Under the pieces are notes generated by a model. The model was given only the letters and a program-made list of their open reading frames with translations, ran no database searches and was not told where the DNA came from. The position numbers and the translations under genes were made by a program. DNA of 29,144 nt from Candidatus Helarchaeota archaeon (GTDB taxonomy: Archaea; Asgardarchaeota; Lokiarchaeia; Helarchaeales; HEL-GB-A), in assembly GCA_013375455.1 (NCBI GenBank), contig JABXJT010000057.1, positions 1-29,144 on the forward strand, given 5' to 3'. This document shows, piece after piece, positions 22,726 through 29,144 of this stretch (positions are counted from its first letter, which is position 1; the number at the start of each line of letters is the position of its first letter).

Positions 22726-24381
22726 TTAATTACGTGTTTCAGAGGCCCCTTGCTCGAGCTCAAAAAGACCCAGAATGGGAATGATTACATTCGACTTCCG
22801 AAATAAAGTTTCGTAATAAAGTTCTTTAACGAATCTTTCCATCCTAAAGTTTCGTAAAACATCCTTGAAACCGGTAGCCTCATCTAATTTTAAATTGAAA
22901 TTAAGTTTGTACGTCTTTAATCGGTTAAGGTAACTTGTTAAAAATAGCTTTTGACATAAGTCTTCCCATTGTTTTGAAAAGGATATCAAAGGTTGGAAAG
23001 GATTAGATTTCTTTTTATCGTTCTCAAGATGGGAATCTAGTGTTTGGAAATAGATATTAATGAAATCTTGATTACTAAGATTGTATTTCATTTTGGATTG
23101 GTCTTTTAATGCATTATATTTTATATAGTGAAAGGCTGAATGAATACTTGCTAGATCTCGGAAAATGGGGTCTTTTTGAAACTTTTCTTCGATACTCAAT
23201 AAGGGATCGCCTTCGAAATCTAGTATGGTAAAGGTTATTTTACCAGAGGATTCAGTCGTAAGCATTTGCGCAAGGTGCAGATCTTGATGTATCTTTATTT
23301 TCATCGTTCCGTTTAATAAATCCCAACTTTTTGAATGTATCATCTGTTTTACAAAAGTATCTAAATGATTCAATCGTGTGCGTATATCTATATTCGTGTT
23401 AAATTCAATTTGGAGAGTGTCATAAGAGATTTGAAAGAGAGATCTGATTTTTTCTTTCCAATTCTCAATATCTTTTTTATTTATGTTTTCAGGCTTGAAA
23501 AGGGCATCATTTATTTTAGATGAATAGTAATGTAAATCCGCTACGGTTTGACCCAAAGTTTTACAATAATTCTCAATCGGCTGAATTTTTTTTCCAATCT
23601 TCCAACCAGCAATCTGGGTGTTTAAATTCTTCCAAAAGGGGAGACCCCCATCCCCCTGTGCCTCTACATGCTCTGAAAAAAGCATAAGTGTAAATATCGA
23701 ATCGTGAATTTTTATGTTCATGAGTCCAAGAGGTTGAGGAACCTGATGAAATCCTTCTTCATATAGCATTTTCAACATTTTAGTTTCGGGGTTCCTGGAT
23801 AAAATTCGATAAATTTTACATACCCATTGCGTATTGTCATCACATGTAATTTTATAGAGCGTGTTAGTTGTATTGCCATCTCCTAATAGAAAGTTAGATT
23901 TAATCTTCAAACTTTTTTCCAATTTAGATGAAAATGGTTTAAATTGAATTGAGTTGGAATTGGCTGATTGAATCTTATGCCCTTTGGTGAGATGTTCGAG
24001 GAGTGTTTGGAAAAACTGGGGATTTGATTCAGCGGAACGTATGGAGAGGATTTGGTCTTGACATTTGAGACGAATTGGAAACTGTTGAGAAGTTTCGACA
24101 CTTCGGGCCATTTCTATTGGAACAAAATAAGTGAAAGCAGGATTATCTTCTCTTTTAGTTATTAATTCAACTAAAAATCCAATAAATTTATACGAATCAG
24201 AGTTAAATAATATGAATTCATCTTTTTCTATTATTGTATCCTTATAGGTGGTAGAGGTTCCTGTCCAACGTTGAATTTGAACCCATTCTCTAAGATATGG
24301 GAGTAATTTTTTGGGATCATTCCAGATTTCACTAAGCTGCAGATTTACAGGAAAATCCACCCTATCGCCAACCAGGTTCAT
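22726..24381 (-). CDS. Maltokinase-like sugar kinase
   Basis: The protein (551 residues from the chosen start) matches the maltokinase family (Mak/Pep2, kinase fold of the aminoglycoside phosphotransferase type). LREWVQIQRWTG near the N-terminus fits the LPAQRWF cap motif. GDGNTTNTLYKI and VCKIYRILSRNPET (Lys189) form the ATP-binding lobe. IHQDLHLAQ (364-372, relatives HGDLHLGQ) holds the catalytic Asp. ILDFEGDP (386-393) binds metal, and PIFRDLASIHSAFHY matches PLRDVAGMLRSFDY. It should phosphorylate a sugar at C1, classically maltose, in the cytoplasm. No trehalose synthase or GlgE is seen here, so the substrate may differ. The frame opens to 24441, but a TATA box at 24417-24426 makes ATG 24381 the likely start. 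Internal starts at 24414 and 24408 are alternatives. Confidence 0.8.
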   Translation of the reverse strand: MNLVGDRVDFPVNLQLSEIWNDPKKLLPYLREWVQIQRWTGTSTTYKDTIIEKDEFILFNSDSYKFIGFLVELITKREDNPAFTYFVPIEMARSVETSQQFPIRLKCQDQILSIRSAESNPQFFQTLLEHLTKGHKIQSANSNSIQFKPFSSKLEKSLKIKSNFLLGDGNTTNTLYKITCDDNTQWVCKIYRILSRNPETKMLKMLYEEGFHQVPQPLGLMNIKIHDSIFTLMLFSEHVEAQGDGGLPFWKNLNTQIAGWKIGKKIQPIENYCKTLGQTVADLHYYSSKINDALFKPENINKKDIENWKEKIRSLFQISYDTLQIEFNTNIDIRTRLNHLDTFVKQMIHSKSWDLLNGTMKIKIHQDLHLAQMLTTESSGKITFTILDFEGDPLLSIEEKFQKDPIFRDLASIHSAFHYIKYNALKDQSKMKYNLSNQDFINIYFQTLDSHLENDKKKSNPFQPLISFSKQWEDLCQKLFLTSYLNRLKTYKLNFNLKLDEATGFKDVLRNFRMERFVKELYYETLFRKSNVIIPILGLFELEQGASETRN

Positions 24382-24416
24382 GTTTTTGGAGATTAATCTA
24401 AGCAACATTATCATAA

Positions 24417-24426
24417 ATGTATAAAA
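24417..24426. promoter_or_regulatory. Shared divergent TATA region
   Basis: The sequence ATGTATAAAAATG reads as a TATA box on the plus strand (about 35-42 bp before ATG 24460) and as TTTTTATAC on the minus strand (about 35-45 bp before ATG 24381). One AT-rich site may serve both genes. Only one direction may be real. Confidence 0.35.
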
Positions 24427-24459
24427 ATGAAATCTCACCATTTACTAATTATACTTGTA

Positions 24460-24696
24460 ATGTATCAATTGAAAGAAAAATTACCCGATATGGATGCAGT
24501 AAATTCAGGTCTCCTTATTCAAAATCCTCTTCATTACCTTGAGCCTAGAATGATGAACCTAGTGAATGATTTTGAAGCGAGGGAGTCAAAGTTCCTAGAA
24601 TCAATTGATGAGGCGGCAATTAGAGATCTTTTTGATAGGGCAGATGAATTAGAAGCGGGCTTAACTAATTTCCAATTATTTTTTCTAAAAACTTAA
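24460..24696 (+). CDS. Small acidic helical protein, unknown
   Basis: This 78-residue protein (89 if the upstream ATG at 24427 is used) has no recognised family. Its composition is protein-like: a charged N-terminus (MYQLKEKLPDMDAV) and two likely amphipathic helices (EPRMMNLVNDFEARESKFL and DEAAIRDLFDRADELEAGL). It ends FQLFFLKT. Placing the start at 24460 removes overlap with the maltokinase-like gene and fits the TATA box. It is convergent with the B-box gene, 13 bp apart. A spurious frame cannot be excluded. Confidence 0.45.
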   Translation: MYQLKEKLPDMDAVNSGLLIQNPLHYLEPRMMNLVNDFEARESKFLESIDEAAIRDLFDRADELEAGLTNFQLFFLKT

Positions 24697-24709
24697 CTTT
24701 GGGGAATCA

Positions 24710-25549
24710 CTAAATTTCCTTCATTGCATCATTATTTACTATTTCATTTTTCCATACAACGTATTTCTTTTTTGCTTTTCTATAAAAAATATAAAGACAG
24801 AGGAGAAAAATACCTGTAAATAGACAAGCTAAGGGAACTACTATGTTAAATGATAAAGGATTTCTCCCCCAAAATGTAATATTCATAAAAATTAAGATAG
24901 TTAAAAGTATAATGAAAGGAATACTAAAATACACCATCAAAATTTTAAGGAGTCTTTTTCTTTTATCCCAAAAGCATTTAACACATAGAAAAGATACGCC
25001 TATGAAATGAGATATTGTGGAGCAATTAATGCATGAATTTATTCCACATTGTTCACATTTATTAATACTCGGTCGGAAATCATGGTACTTACACGGTACA
25101 AGTTGCTGAGTTCGGATTAAATGGTGTATTTCATCGTCAGAAATAGTTCGTTCATCAATAGTTTTCATCCAAAGATGATGTTTCATTCTTTCTTTAAAAA
25201 ACGAATTAATGTAGTATAAAACAAATCCAGACTCGATTATCAACACTATTAGTAAAGTAATTGGGTTAAATACTTGGAACAGGAATTGAAGTGTAAGATG
25301 AAAGGCTAATAAAGAACCATAAATTATTAGAATTAATTTCATTGCAAAATTCAATTTTTTTTGCTTACAACGAGGGCATATCTCGGGGTAAACTCTTACC
25401 CATGCTTTCGGCATATCGACAGTGCACTCGTCACAAATGGGGTTCCCACAATTAGCACACCAAGTAGAATTCAACTTTTTGGAATGGTACTTGCAGTTGA
25501 TAATTCCACTATTTTCCATAGAGTTTTCCATTTCTTCTTTTATAATCAT
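24710..25549 (-). CDS. Membrane protein with two B-box-like zinc fingers
   Basis: This 279-residue protein is an internal duplication. Each half has a B-box-like zinc finger followed by two membrane helices. Finger 1 uses Cys19, His22, Cys31, Cys34, Cys39, Cys42, Cys58 and Cys61. Finger 2 uses Cys153, His156, Cys165, Cys168, Cys173, Cys176, Cys189 and Cys192, with the same spacing except in the last gap. Helices lie near 69-92, 96-116, 201-223 and 234-256. With no signal peptide, the fingers probably face the cytoplasm. B-box-type fingers in eukaryotes mediate protein contacts, often in ubiquitin ligases; here they may recruit partners to the membrane, which is inference. The start at ATG 25549 has a TATA-like sequence about 20-32 bp upstream. 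Confidence 0.75.
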   Translation of the reverse strand: MIIKEEMENSMENSGIINCKYHSKKLNSTWCANCGNPICDECTVDMPKAWVRVYPEICPRCKQKKLNFAMKLILIIYGSLLAFHLTLQFLFQVFNPITLLIVLIIESGFVLYYINSFFKERMKHHLWMKTIDERTISDDEIHHLIRTQQLVPCKYHDFRPSINKCEQCGINSCINCSTISHFIGVSFLCVKCFWDKRKRLLKILMVYFSIPFIILLTILIFMNITFWGRNPLSFNIVVPLACLFTGIFLLCLYIFYRKAKKKYVVWKNEIVNNDAMKEI

Positions 25550-25567
25550 TAGATTTTATTCTCGACT

Positions 25568-25581
25568 TTAAAAGATATATT
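25568..25581 (-). promoter_or_regulatory. TATA-like promoter for the B-box gene
   Basis: AATATATCTTTTAAA on the minus strand lies about 20-32 bp before ATG 25549, compatible with a leaderless transcript. The region is very AT-rich, so the match is not strong. Confidence 0.35.
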
Positions 25582-25770
25582 CTTTATTATCGAAATTAAT
25601 TTTTCAATTTTTTATGCATCTTTTCTTTAATTCATTAACATGCCAAAATTCGATTGATTAATCGTATTAAACGTTGTCCAAGTTTATACGATCTGCATCA
25701 AGAAGAGTTTTAAATGTCTAGCCTCGATTCAGAGAAAATCTTACAGGAAAATACTTTTTTGGTAAAAAAA

Positions 25771-25779
25771 CTTTAAATA
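25771..25779 (+). promoter_or_regulatory. TATA-like promoter for the sugar nucleotidyltransferase gene
   Basis: CTTTAAATA is preceded by an A-rich stretch that could act as BRE. It is about 120 bp before ATG 25898, so the mRNA would have an unusually long leader for this window. Confidence 0.35.
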
Positions 25780-25897
25780 AATTGTGAGAAAAACTTTACA
25801 AATCATTCGTTACTGTGGTAATACCGGGGATTATTTACAGTTTTTAACTCCGGACAGTTCATCATCTTCTTTCTAACCCGTCTAGCGTGGCTTAAAC

Positions 25898-27043
25898 ATG
25901 GTTGAATGGACAGCTGTCATACTTGCTGGAGGTATCGGGTCGCGGTTAAGACCAATAACGGCCGATCGTCCCAAACCATTGGTTCCAGTCGTAGGAAAAC
26001 CCATGATAGTTTATACCATTGATTTACTACGCTATGCAGATGTTCAAAATATCATTGTAGTAGTCAAACATATGGGAGACCAGATCCGGGATTTCTTAGC
26101 TCAGCAGGATTTTGGTGTAAATATCAAAATTCCTCATGTAGATCCCTTAGATACGGCGGACGCTGTTAGGAAAGTCAATGACCTTATTAAAACTGATCAT
26201 ATAGTTGTAACAATGGCAGACATCATCACGAACATACATTTACGCGAATTTCTCGATTTTAACTTGGAGAAGGGCGGAATCGGAACCATCAGCCTTGTCC
26301 ATACGGATGATCCTAAACAATTTGGAGTCATAGTCCTTGATCAAGAAAGTAAGATCCATTCCTTTTTAGAGAAACCAGAGTCTGTAGAACTGTATCTTTC
26401 GTCCATGATTACCACTCAAAACGTGCATTTGCACCGAAATATCATCAATACCGGGATTTATGCATTTACTCGAGAACTTCTAGATATACTCAATCGAGCC
26501 AACCTTTTGGACTTTGGTAAGGACGTATTTCCCTATCTTTTAGAAAACGAATACAATCTTTACGGATATGTTGGCCGATATTATTGGCAAGATGCTGGAA
26601 ATCCGGAATTTTATAAATACACGAATTGGGATTTACTTCGAAAATGGGCGTGGCCTATTGTCCCACCTGGGACTGAAGTGCGAGAGTTTGTCTGGATTGG
26701 AGATAATTCACGCGTTCCAAATATGAATGATATACATCAGCACGTGGCTATCGGAAACAATACACATCTGGCGGATAATGTCCGCATCGAAACCTTGACA
26801 TCTCTTGGAAATGACGTGCGAGTTGGCCAGAATACCGTAATAAAAGAGAGCGTGATTTGGGATAACGTGCAGATAGGGGAGAATTGCCGCATAATGAGCA
26901 GCATTATCTGTGAGAACGTTGAAATTGGAGATGAGGTAGTCATTGAGCCTAATGTGGTCATTGCCTCCAATTCAAAAGTAAAATCTGGAATGAAAATTGC
27001 TGCCGAAAGCCAGTTTGACCCGCATTCCGAAATAGGTTATTGA
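25898..27043 (+). CDS. NDP-sugar pyrophosphorylase with left-handed beta-helix tail
   Basis: This 381-residue protein has the nucleotidyltransferase signature LAGGIGSRLRPITADRPKPLVPV at residues 9-31, which binds the nucleotide and contacts phosphate. HMGDQIRDFL and the substrate-loop region ITNIHLREFL follow. The last 120 or so residues are hexapeptide repeats (VAIGNNTHLADNVRIE, VRVGQNTVIKESVIW, VQIGENCRIMSSIICENVEIGDEVVI) forming a left-handed beta-helix. The layout matches mannose-1-phosphate guanylyltransferase and glucose-1-phosphate thymidylyl/adenylyltransferases of archaea. The base and sugar cannot be decided from sequence alone. It supplies activated sugars, probably for glycan or glycolipid synthesis. 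Confidence 0.85.
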   Translation: MVEWTAVILAGGIGSRLRPITADRPKPLVPVVGKPMIVYTIDLLRYADVQNIIVVVKHMGDQIRDFLAQQDFGVNIKIPHVDPLDTADAVRKVNDLIKTDHIVVTMADIITNIHLREFLDFNLEKGGIGTISLVHTDDPKQFGVIVLDQESKIHSFLEKPESVELYLSSMITTQNVHLHRNIINTGIYAFTRELLDILNRANLLDFGKDVFPYLLENEYNLYGYVGRYYWQDAGNPEFYKYTNWDLLRKWAWPIVPPGTEVREFVWIGDNSRVPNMNDIHQHVAIGNNTHLADNVRIETLTSLGNDVRVGQNTVIKESVIWDNVQIGENCRIMSSIICENVEIGDEVVIEPNVVIASNSKVKSGMKIAAESQFDPHSEIGY

Positions 27044-27147
27044 AAAATTATTTATACTTATTTTATTATACACCAATTCTGATTGTATATTAATTTGGAT
27101 AGATTGAATTGGAATAATTCCTCAATTGAAAACAAAGATGGAATAAT

Positions 27148-28818
27148 ATGTCAAAAAAAAGGTTTAAATTGACAAGCAAGACGATGGTTCGGGATGTCAT
27201 AAAACACAAGGCAGAAACTGTAGGAGACATGGTGTGGTTAACCTTCATAAAAGATTTTGATAAGGGCCTTGATGAGAAATATACCTATAAGGACATGCAT
27301 TTATTATCAAATCGTTTGGCAAATGGCTTATCAAAATTAGGGTTTAAAAAGGGAGATGGAATCGCATTAATGGAGCCCAATTCTCCAGAATTTCTAATTG
27401 CCGTTTTTGCTACTTTTAAATTGGGAACATACATGCCACTAGTTAATACAGCCCTAAAAGGTGAGGCTTTAACCTATATTTTGAATCATTCAGATGCCAA
27501 AGCGATAATCCTCAATCATGCTTATCTGCAAACTTACTTAGCAATTGAAGATCAATTAAAAACCATCAAGCTTATCATAATTAATTTGAAAGATGCGCCA
27601 GATGATTTTCAATTACCCGAAGGAGCAGTATCGCTCCAAGATGTAATGCAAGCACCAGATGATGATATTGACGTGGAACTTGACCGCAAGGATTTGGTGT
27701 TATTTATGTATACCGCAGGGACTACTGGCCTCCCAAAAGCAGTGACATTTTTGCAGGGAAAGTTGATAGGGGGGAATGATGTTTCAACACTCGTGCAAGG
27801 CTTGAAAATGCTCTATCTTGTAGGCGATGACGTGTTATTTACGGCATTACCTCTATGTCATGCCAATGCGCTATTTCTTACCAGCTTTACGGCTTTTTTT
27901 AACGATGTGCCCTTGATCCTTGGCAAAAGATTTAGTGCCAGCCGGCATTGGAATATCTGTCGAAAATACAATGTTACTTCCTTCAACACGCTTGGAGCGA
28001 TGATTCCAATTTTGATGAAACAACCAGAGAAACCAAATGATAAAGATCACAATATTAAATTAATTACTAGCGCGGCCTGTCCGAGAGAAGTATGGGAAGC
28101 GTTTGTAAATAGATTTAATGTTAATTTGAGAGAATTCTATGCCGCAACGGATGGCGGTGGATTCATGCTTTTGAAAATTGGACCTGAGGAACAACCTGTA
28201 GGTTCAATGGGAAAACCAATGCCGGGGACAAATGCATCGATCTTAGATGAAGATGGAACCCATCTTGGCCCGAATGAAGTTGGTGAGCTTGTTTTTGAAT
28301 GGAGAGAACGGGAAGCAAAGCAAAGAAAGGTCAACTATTACAAAGATGAAGAGGCATCAAAGAAATTAATTATAGAAGATAAAGATGGTAAAAAATGGTT
28401 CAGTACAGGAGACTTAGCATACAGGGACGAAAATGGCTGGTATTATTATGTAGATAGGAAACGAGACGCTATTAGAAGACGAGGCGAAAATATTGCAGCA
28501 TACAGCATTGAAAATATCATCAATCAACATGACAAAATTTTAGAATCGGCAGCGTTTGGGGTCAGAGCTGAACTAGGGGAAGATGAGGTGATGGTTGCCG
28601 TGGTTTTAAAGCCAGGTGAAAGTATGACTCCAGAGGAACTTTTAGACTTTTGCCAAGAGAAAATGGCATATTTCATGGTTCCTCGATATATTGAATTCAT
28701 GGACCAACTTCCAAAAAGTGAGGTTCATAGGATATTAAAGAGAGAGCTTAAAAAACGAGGAGTAACTCAAGATACCTATGATCGAGAAGAGGCAGGGTAT
28801 GTTTTAAAACGTACTTGA
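27148..28818 (+). CDS. Acyl-CoA synthetase (AMP-forming, CaiC/FATP-like)
   Basis: This 556-residue adenylate-forming ligase activates a carboxylic acid to acyl-AMP and then acyl-CoA. Motifs seen: the phosphate loop TAGTTGLPKAV (189-199), the mid motif REFYAATDGGG, the hinge STGDLAYRDENGWYYYVDRKRDAIRRRGEN in two parts (GDLAYRDENGWYY then DRKRDAIRRRGENI), and the C-terminal LPKSEVHRILKREL, where the catalytic Lys of the second domain lies. The RRRGENI form is typical of the carnitine-CoA ligase/fatty acid transport protein group rather than acetyl-CoA synthetase. The substrate is probably a medium- or long-chain or branched acid. The thiolase gene starts 36-42 bp downstream, so the two are likely one operon for acyl-CoA metabolism. 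Confidence 0.85.
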   Translation: MSKKRFKLTSKTMVRDVIKHKAETVGDMVWLTFIKDFDKGLDEKYTYKDMHLLSNRLANGLSKLGFKKGDGIALMEPNSPEFLIAVFATFKLGTYMPLVNTALKGEALTYILNHSDAKAIILNHAYLQTYLAIEDQLKTIKLIIINLKDAPDDFQLPEGAVSLQDVMQAPDDDIDVELDRKDLVLFMYTAGTTGLPKAVTFLQGKLIGGNDVSTLVQGLKMLYLVGDDVLFTALPLCHANALFLTSFTAFFNDVPLILGKRFSASRHWNICRKYNVTSFNTLGAMIPILMKQPEKPNDKDHNIKLITSAACPREVWEAFVNRFNVNLREFYAATDGGGFMLLKIGPEEQPVGSMGKPMPGTNASILDEDGTHLGPNEVGELVFEWREREAKQRKVNYYKDEEASKKLIIEDKDGKKWFSTGDLAYRDENGWYYYVDRKRDAIRRRGENIAAYSIENIINQHDKILESAAFGVRAELGEDEVMVAVVLKPGESMTPEELLDFCQEKMAYFMVPRYIEFMDQLPKSEVHRILKRELKKRGVTQDTYDREEAGYVLKRT

Positions 28819-28860
28819 AAAAATATAAAAAAATTGAAGTTATCGAAAAAGTGGATGAAT

Positions 28861-29144
28861 ATGACAAATAATGTATATGTATTTGGCGTTGGAATGATTA
28901 AATTCGGTAAATACCTTGACAAAAGTATTAAGAAATTGACAAAAGAAGTGCTTCAAGGAGTCCAAAAAGATTGTGACATTACTTTAGATCAGATCGAGGC
29001 TGCATGGTTTTCGAATTGCGCTTGGGGGATTTTCTCGAAACAACATAGCATTCGAGGTCAAGTGGCACTTAGTGCCAATGGTATTGATAAGATACCCATA
29101 ATAAATGTTGAAAATGCTTGTGCGAGTGGGAGCACCGCGTTCCA
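28861..29144 (+). CDS. Thiolase family protein, N-terminal part (cut by window edge)
   Basis: The first 94 residues are visible. VYVFGVGMIKFGKY is the usual start of SCPx/acetyl-CoA acetyltransferase-type thiolases, and NACASGSTAF holds the nucleophilic Cys87. Thiolases cleave or form 3-ketoacyl-CoA. The active-site His and second Cys lie beyond the window. ATG 28855 is an alternative in-frame start two codons earlier. Archaeal members often pair with a small DUF35/OB-fold protein; that cannot be checked here. Confidence 0.8.
   Translation, partial: MTNNVYVFGVGMIKFGKYLDKSIKKLTKEVLQGVQKDCDITLDQIEAAWFSNCAWGIFSKQHSIRGQVALSANGIDKIPIINVENACASGSTAF

Larger units (their letters stand above)
25550..25897. 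other. Intergenic region between B-box and sugar nucleotidyltransferase genes
   Basis: This AT-rich region has no gene seen. It carries the B-box promoter on the left and a TATA-like CTTTAAATA (25771-25779) on the right, which predicts a leader of about 95 nt for the 25898 gene. Within that leader CCGG at 25824-25827 can pair with CCGG at 25850-25853, and TTA with TAA inside it, making a weak hairpin. No known riboswitch is recognised. Confidence 0.4.

Noticed and set aside
25824..25853. CCGG...CCGG hairpin in the leader of the sugar nucleotidyltransferase gene
   Set aside because: The stem is only four solid pairs plus a short inner match and no T run or known riboswitch core follows, so it is not called as a regulator.
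1..29144. tRNA, rRNA or CRISPR arrays
   Set aside because: Intergenic regions were read for cloverleaf arms, conserved rRNA stretches and regularly spaced repeats; none was convincing.

Overview
The window looks like a chromosomal segment from an archaeon of low-to-moderate GC (about 35-40% by eye, outside one GC-rich gene). The best guess is an Asgard-type archaeon. Supporting signs are TATA boxes 25-35 bp upstream of starts, Shine-Dalgarno matches of the GGTGAT kind, a Cdc48-type AAA+ protein with a double-psi-barrel N-domain, a longin-like/V4R protein, a B-box-like zinc-finger membrane protein, a dolichol/phytol-kinase-family enzyme and IS200/IS605 TnpB elements. The taxonomic call is inference; no rRNA or tRNA gene was found.

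Layout. (1) 1-2051 is mobile: a transposase cut by the left edge, then a TnpB-like protein whose third RuvC aspartate appears to be His. (2) 2048-5924 (minus) is a two-gene unit: an adenine methyltransferase resembling the methylase/target-recognition half of Type ISP enzymes, then an SHMT-like PLP enzyme. (3) 6078-9509 holds a Lys-tailed YbjN-like protein, a two-domain GNAT-like protein and a Cdc48-like ATPase with an altered Walker B motif and no second ATPase domain. (4) 9636-12317 is a GH94-type sugar phosphorylase-like enzyme. (5) 12331-15680 holds two closely related co-oriented TnpB-only elements flanking an SSAT-like acetyltransferase. (6) 15679-17337 is a GC-rich, secreted, membrane-anchored, calcium-binding beta-propeller protein whose stop codon sits on the edge of the second element. 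(7) 17785-19559 is a longin-like/V4R protein followed by two small membrane proteins. (8) 19652-22587 holds a dienoyl-CoA-reductase-type flavoenzyme convergent with a dolichol/phytol-kinase-like membrane protein. (9) 22726-25549 holds a maltokinase-like kinase, a small acidic protein and a duplicated B-box/transmembrane protein. (10) 25898 to the right edge holds an NDP-sugar pyrophosphorylase, an acyl-CoA synthetase and the start of a thiolase.

Three themes recur. Carbohydrate metabolism: GH94-like phosphorylase, maltokinase-like kinase, sugar nucleotidyltransferase. Lipid/acyl-CoA metabolism: flavoenzyme, acyl-CoA ligase, thiolase, polyprenol-kinase-like protein. Proteins of eukaryote-like membrane and protein-remodelling families: longin/V4R, B-box membrane protein, Cdc48 paralogue. 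The strongest candidates for new biology are the longin-V4R protein with its membrane partners, the Walker-B-altered Cdc48 paralogue with a winged-helix-like tail, the methyltransferase/SHMT-like pair, and the TnpB-like protein with the altered RuvC-III motif.
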